Shown here piece by piece: positions 16,530 to 24,210 of a DNA stretch of 64,000 nucleotides. This DNA is from Fictibacillus nanhaiensis (lineage in GTDB: Bacteria; Bacillota; Bacilli; Bacillales; Fictibacillaceae), in NCBI RefSeq assembly GCF_023715445.1, contig NZ_JAMBOD010000006.1, forward strand, positions 124,001 to 188,000. Reading direction: 5' to 3'. The first letter of the stretch is position 1, and every line of letters starts with the position of its first letter. A program made the position numbers and the translations under genes. The notes under the pieces are model-generated. The model was not told the origin of the DNA. It saw nothing but the letters and a program-made list of their open reading frames with translations, and did not search any database.

Positions 16530-16560
16530 CCCATTTCATTCAGTTGAAATGGGATTTTTT
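16530..16560 (+). terminator. Hairpin with T tail not adjacent to any gene end
   Basis: Perfect stem CCCATTTCA (16530-16538) / TGAAATGGG (16545-16553) followed by ATTTTTT. It comes after the phased array, 240 bases past the preceding gene, which already has a terminator. Confidence 0.7.
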
Positions 16561-16562
16561 AT

Positions 16563-16576
16563 TGTAAACCCTTTCA
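16563..16576 (+). promoter_or_regulatory. Possible CcpA (cre) site before yhjC-yhjB
   Basis: TGTAAACCCTTTCA resembles the cre pattern TGWAARCGYTWWCA, with the central CG changed to CC. A catabolite site would suit a permease operon. Weak single-site match. Confidence 0.3.
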
Positions 16577-16694
16577 TTTTCAAATTAGAGTAAATATTTT
16601 AAAAATTTATATAATTCCTCTTGTTACGCGCTTTTAAAGCTGTTATGATTGTGAACATTATATTTCCAATACACCTGAGAAGGAGCGTAGCATC

Positions 16695-16895
16695 ATGAAA
16701 AAAATTCTTATGATCTTATTAATTGCCTTGCCATTTTTAGCCCAACTGGTCGTCTTACCATTCGCAAACAGGATTGACCCCATTATTTTTGGTTTGCCGT
16801 TTCTTCAATTTTGGCTGTTTTTATGGATTGTCTTAACTCCTTTTTGCACCTTTGGCATCTATCAACTTCAGAAATCTCAAGGAGGATTGGATTAA
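16695..16895 (+). CDS. yhjC: DUF3311 small membrane protein (YhjC-like)
   Basis: A 66-residue protein with two membrane segments (about 4-22 and 35-55). DUF3311 proteins are regularly encoded directly before a sodium:solute symporter and are thought to be accessory subunits; B. subtilis yhjC has the same length and place before yhjB. ATG follows GAAGGAG. Its stop codon touches the ATG of the next gene (TAAATG), so the two are translated together. Confidence 0.85.
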   Translation: MKKILMILLIALPFLAQLVVLPFANRIDPIIFGLPFLQFWLFLWIVLTPFCTFGIYQLQKSQGGLD

Positions 16896-18398
16896 ATGCA
16901 GCAGGGAAATCTTACAGCACTTTCAATCACAATGTTTGTTATTCTCACAGTTGTTCTTATCGGATTTCTTGCAGGCAGAGACAAAGCTACTCGTAGCTCT
17001 GTTGAAGAATGGTCTGTTGGCGGAAGACGTTTTGGCGGTCTGTTAGTCTGGTTTTTGGTTGGAGCCGATCTTTATACAGCATATACGTTCCTTGGATTAA
17101 CAAGCACGGCTTACACAGCAGGAAGTCTAGCGTTCTTTGCGATTCCGTACTCGGTTCTCGCCTACTTTATTTCTTACTTTTTCCTTCCTAAGCTTTGGAA
17201 AGTAGCTAATCAACATAAACTGACAACACTTGCGGATTATGCGAGAGAGCGTTTTGATTCTAAGCTGCTTTCCTCTCTAATCGCCATCGTTGGCGTACTT
17301 ATGCTCATACCCTACATTTGTCTGCAGCTAAGCGGTATTCAAGATACGCTTCAAGTAGCTGGGACAGGCTTTATCAATGTAAAAGTGGTCGTTATCACTT
17401 CATTCTTGCTTGTAGCTCTTTATACATTTTTCAGCGGAATCAAGGGACCAACATATACAGCTATTATTAAAGATGTGCTCGTTTGGGCCATTATGTTATT
17501 TATGGTTGTTTCTCTGCCAATCATGCACTTTGGCGGCTGGGACCCAATGGTCGATAAGATCGTAACAGAAGCTCCTCAGCTTCTAACGATTCCAAACGAA
17601 GGGCCAAAAGGTATTCCATGGTTCATTACAGCATCTTTTGTCTCCGCACTAGCTTTGTTCATGTGGGCACATGCTGCAACAGGCGTCTTCACAGCAAAAA
17701 GTGCTGATGCCATTCGTAAAAATGCACTTTTTCTGCCTTTATACAATATCGTTTTAATTCTTGTGGTTTTCTTAGGTTTTATAGCGTTTCTAGTACTGCC
17801 AGACGGCACGGATCCACGCTTTGCATTATTAGCTTTGATTCAAACGTCGTATGGCGGAATTGGTCAAGGGTTGGCTTATTCAACCATTGCACTTGCATCG
17901 CTCATCCCATGTTCCATTATGGCGATCGGTGCATCGAATCTTTTCGCCAATAACATTTATCGAGATTTGATTAATCCAAAAGTAAAAGGCGCAAAACTAA
18001 CAATGATTACGCGCGGAATGGTTTTTGTAGTAATCGGACTGGCTTTATTGTTTGGACTTGTGTTCCCGCAAGCGCTAGTATCACTTCAGCTGCTTGGTGT
18101 ATCAGGTATGGTACAGATCTTCCCTGCAATCGTAATCAGCTTATTCTGGAGAAATCAAACGAGGGAAGCAACAATCATCGGCTTGCTTGTTGGACTGACA
18201 GTAACGTTCACCGTTTACTCAACCGGAACATCACTTGGAATCTACGAAGGATTCTGGGGACTGATGGCTAACTTTGCATCGGTCGTAGTGTTGAACCCGC
18301 TGTTTGTTAAGAAAGCGAAATTCTCTACAAACGCTGTAAAAGATTACTTGTTCGGAGAAAAATCTAATAAAGTAGATTTAGTACGTAAAGGCGCTTAA
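16896..18398 (+). CDS. yhjB: Sodium:solute symporter family permease (YhjB-like)
   Basis: A 500-residue SSS-family transporter, which couples solute uptake to Na+ in the cell membrane. About 13 hydrophobic segments are visible. Family features are the N-terminal SVEEWSVGGRRFGG and GADLYTAYTFLGLTSTAYTAG near residues 33-75, and the AHAATGVFTAKSADAIRKNA region in the middle. The DUF3311 partner directly upstream and the length match B. subtilis YhjB, annotated as a metabolite permease with no defined substrate. The gene ends in a terminator followed by phased array 4. Confidence 0.88.
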   Translation: MQQGNLTALSITMFVILTVVLIGFLAGRDKATRSSVEEWSVGGRRFGGLLVWFLVGADLYTAYTFLGLTSTAYTAGSLAFFAIPYSVLAYFISYFFLPKLWKVANQHKLTTLADYARERFDSKLLSSLIAIVGVLMLIPYICLQLSGIQDTLQVAGTGFINVKVVVITSFLLVALYTFFSGIKGPTYTAIIKDVLVWAIMLFMVVSLPIMHFGGWDPMVDKIVTEAPQLLTIPNEGPKGIPWFITASFVSALALFMWAHAATGVFTAKSADAIRKNALFLPLYNIVLILVVFLGFIAFLVLPDGTDPRFALLALIQTSYGGIGQGLAYSTIALASLIPCSIMAIGASNLFANNIYRDLINPKVKGAKLTMITRGMVFVVIGLALLFGLVFPQALVSLQLLGVSGMVQIFPAIVISLFWRNQTREATIIGLLVGLTVTFTVYSTGTSLGIYEGFWGLMANFASVVVLNPLFVKKAKFSTNAVKDYLFGEKSNKVDLVRKGA

Positions 18399-18405
18399 AA
18401 GGAAA

Positions 18406-18435
18406 GGGATGACTTTTGATGGTCATCCTTTTTTG
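18406..18435 (+). terminator. Terminator of yhjC-yhjB
   Basis: Stem GGATGAC (18407-18413) / GTCATCC (18422-18428) with TTTTTT. Confidence 0.82.
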
Positions 18436-18450
18436 TGCCCTTAAATTTCT

Positions 18451-18570
18451 GAAGACTTATAAAAAAATTTGAGGACTTATAAATTTTTTTGAAGACCTAT
18501 AAATTTTTATGAAGACCTATAAATCTTTTTGAAGACTTATAAACTTTCATGATGAACACTATCTGCCCTG
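18451..18570. repeat. Helically phased array 4: GAAGACYTATAAA units, period 20 bp
   Basis: GARGACYTATAAA starts at 18451, 18471, 18491, 18511 and 18531, each exactly 20 apart, and a degraded unit begins at 18551. It is the best conserved of the arrays (10-13 core bases). It lies between the convergent genes yhjB and DUF3021 and runs into the stop codon of the latter. Confidence 0.88.
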
Positions 18571-19002
18571 CTTTTGCTCCCGATAATGAATCATTTTCTG
18601 ATTAAATCGCATGCCGAGCACTTTAAAGTAAATCGAAAATCCAAAAATACCGCCTAAATAGATTACATGATATAAAATAAGCATGTTATAGAACGTTTTT
18701 GTCCCGACCTCAAACCAGTCAAACAGCTGTGACATTCCAAACAGCACTGCCCCTAACAAAAGATATTGCACAAACAGCTTGCCAATCACGGACATTTTCA
18801 CTTTGTTTTCCTCATCCCAGAACAAATACTGAAGACCCGTTACAAAAATGCTTAAAAAGAAGATTTGCACGATCATCTCAAACGAGATTTCACGAACCCC
18901 CAGTATGAATCCGAACACCACATAAATGATAATTCCTGCTGAGAAAAACAATCCCATCATTGTTTTAAATCCAAGTGTAAACTCCATTATTTTTTTCCAC
19001 AT
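18559..19002 (-). CDS. DUF3021 membrane protein, partner of the LytTR regulator
   Basis: A 147-residue protein with four hydrophobic segments (about 14-33, 42-60, 73-92, 102-125). DUF3021 proteins are nearly always encoded with a small LytTR DNA-binding protein, as here, and are thought to hold the regulator in check or to sense the membrane; this is family knowledge, not seen in the sequence. The ATG at 19002 lies nine bases after AAGGAGG; the TTG at 19011 would leave no gap. It starts 16 bases after the LytTR gene and forms an operon with it. Confidence 0.8.
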   Translation of the reverse strand: MWKKIMEFTLGFKTMMGLFFSAGIIIYVVFGFILGVREISFEMIVQIFFLSIFVTGLQYLFWDEENKVKMSVIGKLFVQYLLLGAVLFGMSQLFDWFEVGTKTFYNMLILYHVIYLGGIFGFSIYFKVLGMRFNQKMIHYREQKQGR

Positions 19003-19018
19003 CTTTAACAACCTCCTT

Positions 19019-19456
19019 TTAGAAACCCAGTTTTTCTTTTAATACAGGTACATATTGACGGGAAACAATCATGTTTTCACCATTCTCAAGCGTAACTTCT
19101 ACCCTGCCTCCCAGACGAGGCGTAATCGTTTTAATTTTGTCGAGATTCAGGATTGTCGCTTTTGTAGCACGAAAGAAATTCCCGTCTCCAAACAGCTCCT
19201 CAATTTGATACAGTCTAAGCGAAACTTCATAAACCGATTGCTTCGTGTAGGCGAAGTTCTTTTTGTCAACTGACTCAAAATAATAAATATCATTTGGCAG
19301 GAGCAAATGTATCTTACCGTCTAACGTTCCAAGCACTTTTCGTTCTAGCGTTCGTATTGAAGTTAATACTTTAATTACTTCCTCGTTCATCTCCCTGCAC
19401 TTTACGATTATCTCCAATTCATCTTGGTCGTCACTTTCATGGATAGTTAACTTCAT
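19019..19456 (-). CDS. LytTR-domain DNA-binding regulator
   Basis: A 145-residue protein whose C-terminal two thirds (about 48-145) is a LytTR domain, a ten-strand DNA-binding fold: KIHLLLPNDIYYFESVDKKN, FFRATKATILNLDKI, and the end GENMIVSRQYVPVLKEKL. There is no receiver domain, so it is not a classical response regulator. ATG at 19456 is six bases after AAAGGAGG. It forms a two-gene operon with DUF3021. A direct repeat in its promoter region may be its own operator. Confidence 0.88.
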   Translation of the reverse strand: MKLTIHESDDQDELEIIVKCREMNEEVIKVLTSIRTLERKVLGTLDGKIHLLLPNDIYYFESVDKKNFAYTKQSVYEVSLRLYQIEELFGDGNFFRATKATILNLDKIKTITPRLGGRVEVTLENGENMIVSRQYVPVLKEKLGF

Positions 19457-19494
19457 CTCTCGTCCTCCTTTCCTTAAAGGACTGTTTAGCTTTG

Positions 19495-19512
19495 TGTCAC
19501 CAGTATATGTCA
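19495..19512 (-). promoter_or_regulatory. Direct repeat TGACA upstream of the LytTR gene, possible autoregulatory site
   Basis: On the minus strand TGACA occurs at 19512-19508 and 19499-19495, 13 bases apart, 40-60 bases before the start codon. LytTR proteins bind paired direct repeats, so self-control is plausible. Motif found by eye only. Confidence 0.3.
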
Positions 19513-19589
19513 GCAAAATCTCCTCGTAAATCCACTTTTAACCGACCTGCAGAAAGAAACCACTAAGTTGCTTCCCATTGCTCTTCACG

Positions 19590-19632
19590 TGAAAAAAGCA
19601 TCTGCTTTTTCAAGCGAGTGCTTTTTGTTTAA
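19590..19632 (-). terminator. Possible terminator of the aminopropyltransferase-like gene
   Basis: AAAAAGCA and TGCTTTTT arms with a long loop precede a T run on the minus strand, just after the stop codon. Confidence 0.45.
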
Positions 19633-20609
19633 TACCCAAACGCTTCTTTTACAATATCCAGCAATACGGTATTTCTGTCGGTCTGAATTTTTCCTTTGTT
19701 CTCCCAATTTACTAAGTAATATGGAAGGTGCAAAACGTCTTGCAGGCGCTCTTCTGTCAGGAAATCAGAAGGAACTTTTAATTTAATATCCTCTGCAGCT
19801 ACCGGGAGCGTTGTGGCCAAAATATAGCCCCAGTCTTCTCCGTCTTTTATAGAGAAATTGTGGAATGGAATAGTGAAGAATCCTGCTTCTTGCAGAGTGG
19901 TTTCAATACTCCACATGTATTCCGGCATCCAGCTGGAAGTAGAACAGGCTATTGAGATAGCGCCTCCTGGATTCAAATGATCTTTTAACTGGTTATAAAA
20001 TTCCAAAGTAAATAGCCTTGATAGACTCGGGCATTTTGACGTCGGTTCTGGGATATCGACTATGATGACATCCCAAGTTTCTGTACTTTTCTCAACAAAG
20101 TTTCTTCCATCCGCTATAACCGTCTCCACTTTTGGATGATTTAGCGATCCTTTGTTGAACTCCACTAAACGGTCTAAATTTTTACCAAAGTTTATCATGA
20201 CCTCATCAACATCTATTGAAGTTATCTTTTCAATTCCATCATAACGCAACGCTTCACGAGTTGTGATTCCACCCCCGCCGCCAATGATCAAAACATTTTT
20301 GACGTTCTTTGCAGCGGCCATTGGAATGTGAACAATCACATCGGCATACTCGTTTTCATCCTGCGTGGTACTGAACATTACATCACCGTTGCCATAGATC
20401 CACATCTCACCATTAACATCTACTAAAGCAATCTTCTGTGTGGGCGTTCTAATTTTACGTATTACCTGAAAATCCCCCTCTGGTTTCTGATCTTCATTCA
20501 TATAACTTTTTATCGAACCTTTTCCCAAATAGCGCCAATAAAGCCAGCCGGCTGCCTCTGTGAAAAGAACGGCTGCTGCACCTAACGCTAGCCAAAACAG
20601 TTCATTCAA
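19629..20609 (-). CDS. Membrane-anchored spermidine synthase-like protein
   Basis: A 326-residue protein with one N-terminal membrane segment (about 3-28) and an aminopropyltransferase fold. Motifs include GEMWIYGNGDVMFSTTQDE (substrate loop), VLIIGGGGGITTREAL (SAM-type nucleotide site) and VIADGRNFV / VIIVDIPEP, the region of the catalytic aspartate. Soluble spermidine synthases are about 275 residues and lack a membrane segment, so this belongs to the membrane-linked branch; its true product is not known. The start is taken as TTG at 20609, eight bases after AAGGAG; the GTG at 20618 overlaps that site. It is divergent from the ferritin-like gene. Confidence 0.75.
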   Translation of the reverse strand: MNELFWLALGAAAVLFTEAAGWLYWRYLGKGSIKSYMNEDQKPEGDFQVIRKIRTPTQKIALVDVNGEMWIYGNGDVMFSTTQDENEYADVIVHIPMAAAKNVKNVLIIGGGGGITTREALRYDGIEKITSIDVDEVMINFGKNLDRLVEFNKGSLNHPKVETVIADGRNFVEKSTETWDVIIVDIPEPTSKCPSLSRLFTLEFYNQLKDHLNPGGAISIACSTSSWMPEYMWSIETTLQEAGFFTIPFHNFSIKDGEDWGYILATTLPVAAEDIKLKVPSDFLTEERLQDVLHLPYYLVNWENKGKIQTDRNTVLLDIVKEAFGY

Positions 20610-20752
20610 TCTGAACACTCCTTAAATATGAAACAAGCTATAATTTCATTCATATTCACGTGATGGACAAGTGGTGTTTAAAAGCAGAGACAGAGAACAA
20701 AAGTTGGGCTTTTGCATAGACTATTGCGACTTTATTTTTTGGAGGTACGCAT

Positions 20753-21514
20753 ATGAGCTATACGAATCCGCAACAACAGCAGACAAGCGGCCAGCAGCAA
20801 GCTCTACAGCTTTCATTGCAGCTTATTAAAGAAGCCGTTGCTGGAGAAAGAGAAGATCAATTATTTTACGAGTACCTGATCTCAGTGGCACCGACAAACG
20901 AGGAAAAGTTAATCATCGCTTCAATCCGGGATGATGAAAGAAGACATAACCGGTTGTTCAGGAAAATTTATAAAGACCTTACTGGTAAAGAGGTTCCACA
21001 AGCAGCCGGCGAAGAGTTTCAGCGTCCAAGAACGTATAAAGATGGTCTAGTAAAAGCGCTGTTTGGCGAATTGGCAGCAGTTGAGAAATACCGTGTGATT
21101 CGTCAAGGTCTGCCAAACACATATTATCGGGACATCTTGTTCAACATCATTACAGATGAGATTAAACATAGCGCGAAGTACAATTACTTATTCACACTTA
21201 ACAGCCAGCCAGGTTCATCCCGCAGTCCAGAAACAGAAATTTCGGCTCAAATGCAAACGCAAACAGAAACTCAGACACAAAGTACGGCTGATCAGTGGGT
21301 GATGTATATTGATCCGCTTGTAAAAAGAGCTCTTAAAGAGTCAGAAGAAAGGAATAACCGGACATACCTGTTTCAAGAATTTATCCTGTCAGGTGTATTA
21401 GTCGGCCAAGGCTTTACGCCAGAAGAAGCCTTCGAAATCGTAGAAAAATGGGAAAAGAACGGTGAATCTCAATTGTTAAAAAGGAGCAAAATGCTGGGAA
21501 ACCAGAACGAATAA
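20753..21514 (+). CDS. Ferritin-like (rubrerythrin-type) protein with C-terminal extension
   Basis: A 253-residue protein. Residues about 20-145 form a four-helix ferritin-like domain with iron-ligand patterns: EAVAGEREDQLFYEYL, DDERRHNRLF, ELAAVEKYR and DEIKHSAKYN. The N-terminus and residues about 160-178 are rich in Q and T (low complexity). The C-terminal 75 residues form a further helical part of unknown role. Family members in Bacilli have been tied to iron or peroxide chemistry, and the decayed peroxiredoxin directly downstream hints at an oxidative-stress unit. ATG is seven bases after GGAGG. Confidence 0.78.
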   Translation: MSYTNPQQQQTSGQQQALQLSLQLIKEAVAGEREDQLFYEYLISVAPTNEEKLIIASIRDDERRHNRLFRKIYKDLTGKEVPQAAGEEFQRPRTYKDGLVKALFGELAAVEKYRVIRQGLPNTYYRDILFNIITDEIKHSAKYNYLFTLNSQPGSSRSPETEISAQMQTQTETQTQSTADQWVMYIDPLVKRALKESEERNNRTYLFQEFILSGVLVGQGFTPEEAFEIVEKWEKNGESQLLKRSKMLGNQNE

Positions 21515-21529
21515 GAAAGGAGGAGAGAA

Positions 21530-21667
21530 ATGGACACTGTATAGGAATATACAAAGCCTTTCATTGGCGATCAGGAGATGCCGGTTCATACAACCCTTGG
21601 GGAACTTGTCCTGCCAACAAGCTATCCAGGACATTGGTTTATATTATTTAGTGATAGTAATATGTGA
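21530..21667 (+). pseudogene. N-terminal remnant of a peroxiredoxin (AhpC/TSA, Prx6-type)
   Basis: After AGGAGGAG, an ATG opens a frame that stops at the fifth codon (TAG at 21542-21544), then continues as [19 protein letters not shown] and GHWFILFSD, stopping at TGA 21665-21667. This matches the start of 1-Cys-type peroxiredoxins (IGD-P, TT-GE, WFILFS), which continue with P-DFTPVCTTE; the rest, including the catalytic Cys, is absent. So there is one nonsense codon plus a large 3' deletion. A perfect terminator follows at once, suggesting the original gene end was brought close by the deletion. Confidence 0.7.
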
Positions 21668-21697
21668 GGCAGCCTAAATGAGGCTGTTCTTTTTTCA
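21668..21697 (+). terminator. Terminator after the ferritin-like gene and peroxiredoxin remnant
   Basis: Stem CAGCCT (21670-21675) / AGGCTG (21681-21686) with TTCTTTTTT. Confidence 0.78.
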
Positions 21698-21784
21698 TTT
21701 TCATAAGTAGTATTTGGTAATTTATTTTGATAAGCTACATACTAAACTTAGATAAAGATTTTCTAAAAGAAATCAGGTGTAGAA

Positions 21785-22663
21785 ATGGACATTAAACAAT
21801 TACAATACTTTATTAAAGTTGCAAAATATAATAGCTTTACCCGTGCTGCTGAGGAATTGTTCATCACTCAGCCCACAATAAGTAAAATGATCAAAAATTT
21901 AGAAGATGAATTAGGTTTGATCCTATTTGACCGCTCCAGCAGAAAGAAACTCATTTTAACTGATGCAGGCCGGGTCGTATATGAACAAGCTAAACTCGTT
22001 GATAAAGCTTTTAATAATTTAGAATCTGAAATGGATAATTTACTGGGACTTCAAAAAGGGCATATTCGTATCGGATTACCCCCGATTTTTGACTCCCATC
22101 TTTTTCCCAAGCTGGTAGGAAGCTTTCATGAAAAGTATCCAGCCATAACCTTTGAATTGATGGAAGATGGCTCAAAGAGAATTGAGGAAGAAGTGGCAAA
22201 TCATCACCTAGACATAGGGGTTGTTGTACTACCTACAAACAACGATGTCTTTCAATATTTTTCTTTTATGAAGGAAGATTTGCAGCTAATTATTCACCCT
22301 GATCATCCACTTGCCCGATATGAAAAAGTTAACCTATCCGATCTCAGCAATGAATCTTTTATACTGTTCAATAAGGATTTTGTTTTGCATGATCGCATCA
22401 TCTCTTCTTGTAACCATGCCGGCTTTAATCCCCATGTAATCTCCGAAAGTTCACAATGGTCGTTCATCGAAGAAATGGTCGCTTGTAAACTTGGTGTTTC
22501 TTTATTACCTGAAAGTATCTGCAGGCATCTTACTACAAAAGTTAGAACGCTCAAGGTTGTGAATCCCTCAATAGGTTGGGAACTCGCACTTATTTGGAGA
22601 AAAGATCAATATTTATCTTTTGCTGCAAAAGAATGGCTGCGTTTTGTAAAAGAACAACTATAA
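21785..22663 (+). CDS. LysR-family transcriptional regulator
   Basis: A 292-residue LysR regulator: N-terminal winged helix-turn-helix (about 1-60, FTRAAEELFITQPTISKMIKN) and a C-terminal effector-binding domain (about 90-290). The N-terminal MDIKQLQYFIKVAKYNSFT resembles CidR/YwbI and CynR types. LysR regulators usually control a neighbour; the divergent side holds only the decayed peroxiredoxin, and the next gene downstream (thioesterase) is co-directional but separated by a terminator. The target and effector are unknown. Confidence 0.88.
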   Translation: MDIKQLQYFIKVAKYNSFTRAAEELFITQPTISKMIKNLEDELGLILFDRSSRKKLILTDAGRVVYEQAKLVDKAFNNLESEMDNLLGLQKGHIRIGLPPIFDSHLFPKLVGSFHEKYPAITFELMEDGSKRIEEEVANHHLDIGVVVLPTNNDVFQYFSFMKEDLQLIIHPDHPLARYEKVNLSDLSNESFILFNKDFVLHDRIISSCNHAGFNPHVISESSQWSFIEEMVACKLGVSLLPESICRHLTTKVRTLKVVNPSIGWELALIWRKDQYLSFAAKEWLRFVKEQL

Positions 22664-22698
22664 AAAAGACGATTCCACTGGGAGTGGTCTTTTTTTAT
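22663..22698 (+). terminator. Terminator of the LysR gene
   Basis: Stem of GAC plus CCACT (22668-22679) with AGTGG plus TC (22683-22689), followed by TTTTTTT. Confidence 0.72.
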
Positions 22699-22837
22699 GC
22701 AGTTACGGCATAGGTGTAAGCATTTTCATAGATAAAGGCTATGGTACAAATGAAAAATAACCATTTTACTTCATGGTAATTCAGGCGTTACACTTACCTT
22801 GTAAATGGAAATTTACATCTTGGAAGGAATGATTCAA

Positions 22838-23374
22838 ATGAACAAAAAGAAAGCGCGAGAAAGCCGCATTATTAATACTGACCAGGTTATGTCTCTGGAT
22901 TTAAATAATTATAATACCCTTTTCGGCGGAGTTTTGATGAGAAAGCTGGATAACAATGCTACCTTATCTGCACGCAGACACGCCAGAGTAAAAGAATGTG
23001 TAACAGCTTCAACGGATTCAATTGACTTTTTACATCCAATCCATCAAACCGACTCTGTCTGCATTGAATCGTTTGTTTCATATACCGGTAAAAGCTCAAT
23101 GGAGATCTTTTGCAAAGTGATTGCTGAAGACATGATTACAGGCGATAGAAGAATTGCTGCGACAGCCTTCTTAACTTTCGTAGCTTTAGGTGAAGATAAA
23201 AAGCCTGTTGACGTTCCACAAGTCATCCCTGAAACAGAAGAAGAGAAATTCTTATATGAAACAGCGAAAGAAAGAGCAGAAGTCCGAAAGCTGAGACGAA
23301 TGAAGAGTAAAGAATTAGCAGCTGTCATTTCTCTTGATAAACCGTGGGATGTAAAAGAGGAGGTATATGTATGA
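22838..23374 (+). CDS. Hotdog-fold acyl-CoA thioesterase
   Basis: Cleaves acyl-CoA thioesters in the cytoplasm; exact chain length unknown. The 178-residue protein has the YciA/YkhA pattern: NTLFGGVLMRKLDNNATLSARRHA (hotdog helix), then TASTDSIDFLHPIHQTDSV, and a KSSMEIFCKV strand, with the C-terminal VIPETEEEKFLYE. It is paralogous to the thioesterase at 24211, which shares VIPETEEE. In the helix the usual GG-L--L-DE is replaced by GG-LMRKLDNN, so the acidic residue commonly seen there is shifted. Start chosen at ATG 22838, eleven bases after GGAAGGA. It overlaps the next gene by four bases. Confidence 0.8.
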   Translation: MNKKKARESRIINTDQVMSLDLNNYNTLFGGVLMRKLDNNATLSARRHARVKECVTASTDSIDFLHPIHQTDSVCIESFVSYTGKSSMEIFCKVIAEDMITGDRRIAATAFLTFVALGEDKKPVDVPQVIPETEEEKFLYETAKERAEVRKLRRMKSKELAAVISLDKPWDVKEEVYV

Positions 23375-23745
23375 TCACATTATGCAGCCAAAATGAACTA
23401 AAATCAGCACAAACTGCACTAAATAAATTAGAGCAATCCTATCCTGTGCTTTTCGAAAAGCTAATCGATGTAATTAACTTAACCCGTGCCATGCAGCTAA
23501 AGTATCAGTACATGGGATGCTTAATAATGAATGAGGATCCCGGAAACGCCAAACCTGAATTTGTTATTGGGTCTGTTATCCGTTTGTATAAAAAAGAAAT
23601 GCAACGATTAACAGGTGATAAAGATATTAATGAAGTAAGAAAAGTATTCACCGCTTATAAACATACTGGATACTCCAGACTTAGCCAGCTTGCTCTAGGG
23701 AAAACACCTGAATCGTTAGCAGGCAGCTCTGCGATTATTCAATAA
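23371..23745 (+). CDS. Unknown protein translationally coupled to the thioesterase
   Basis: A 124-residue soluble, mostly helical protein that I do not recognise. Visible features: leucine-heavy N-terminal helix (about 8-50), KYQYMGCLIMNEDP, and a basic middle (IRLYKKEMQRLTGD). ATG lies inside the thioesterase stop (ATGA) and is preceded by AGAGGAGG with a seven-base gap, so translation is tightly coupled and a shared task with the thioesterase is likely. The unit ends in a strong hairpin. Confidence 0.6.
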   Translation: MITLCSQNELKSAQTALNKLEQSYPVLFEKLIDVINLTRAMQLKYQYMGCLIMNEDPGNAKPEFVIGSVIRLYKKEMQRLTGDKDINEVRKVFTAYKHTGYSRLSQLALGKTPESLAGSSAIIQ

Positions 23746-23751
23746 ATGCAG

Positions 23752-23790
23752 AAACCCTGAGTACGTATTTTTGTACTCAGGGTTTTATTT
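23752..23790. terminator. Bidirectional terminator
   Basis: Perfect stem AAACCCTGAGTAC (23752-23764) / GTACTCAGGGTTT (23773-23785), T-rich on the right. Shared by the convergent DUF454 gene. Confidence 0.85.
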
Positions 23791-24155
23791 TATACGGTTT
23801 TAATCTTGGTTATAAAATAATAGTATTTATACGCAACAATTAGAAGCAGCACTACCTTCACTACCGTACTCTCCGTCATAAAAAAAGCCACAGCAATCAT
23901 GGCATCAGCAAACAAGTTGATCATGATTTTCTTTTTTCGGGTCATAGATCTTTCTTTGATAAATTCTTCTAAATGATTTTTATATATGGCAGTACCTTTA
24001 AACCACAACTCAAACTTTTTAGAACCTTTTACAAAAAAATAAGACGCTAAAAGCAGTAAAGGTGTTGTAGGGATCAGTGGCATAATGATACCCACAATTC
24101 CTAATCCAAGAAATAAGAATCCCAGGGATACATAAAACATATTCTTGATTTTCAC
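23790..24155 (-). CDS. DUF454 (YbaN-family) membrane protein
   Basis: A membrane protein of about 121 residues with the DUF454 signature: a first segment GFLFLGLGIVGIIMPLIPTTP followed by LLLASYFFVKGSKKFELWF, then two more hydrophobic segments at the C-terminus (about 75-92 and 96-115). The family function is unknown. The start is uncertain: a GTG at 24155 is eleven bases after GGAAGGAG and gives the usual family length; an ATG at 24182 has only a poor site. Convergent with the thioesterase operon. Confidence 0.75.
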   Translation of the reverse strand: MKIKNMFYVSLGFLFLGLGIVGIIMPLIPTTPLLLLASYFFVKGSKKFELWFKGTAIYKNHLEEFIKERSMTRKKKIMINLFADAMIAVAFFMTESTVVKVVLLLIVAYKYYYFITKIKTV

Positions 24156-24210
24156 TGGGATTCTCACTCCTTCCTTCACCATCTATCTTACCTGCTTTAA
24201 TTATTAAAGG

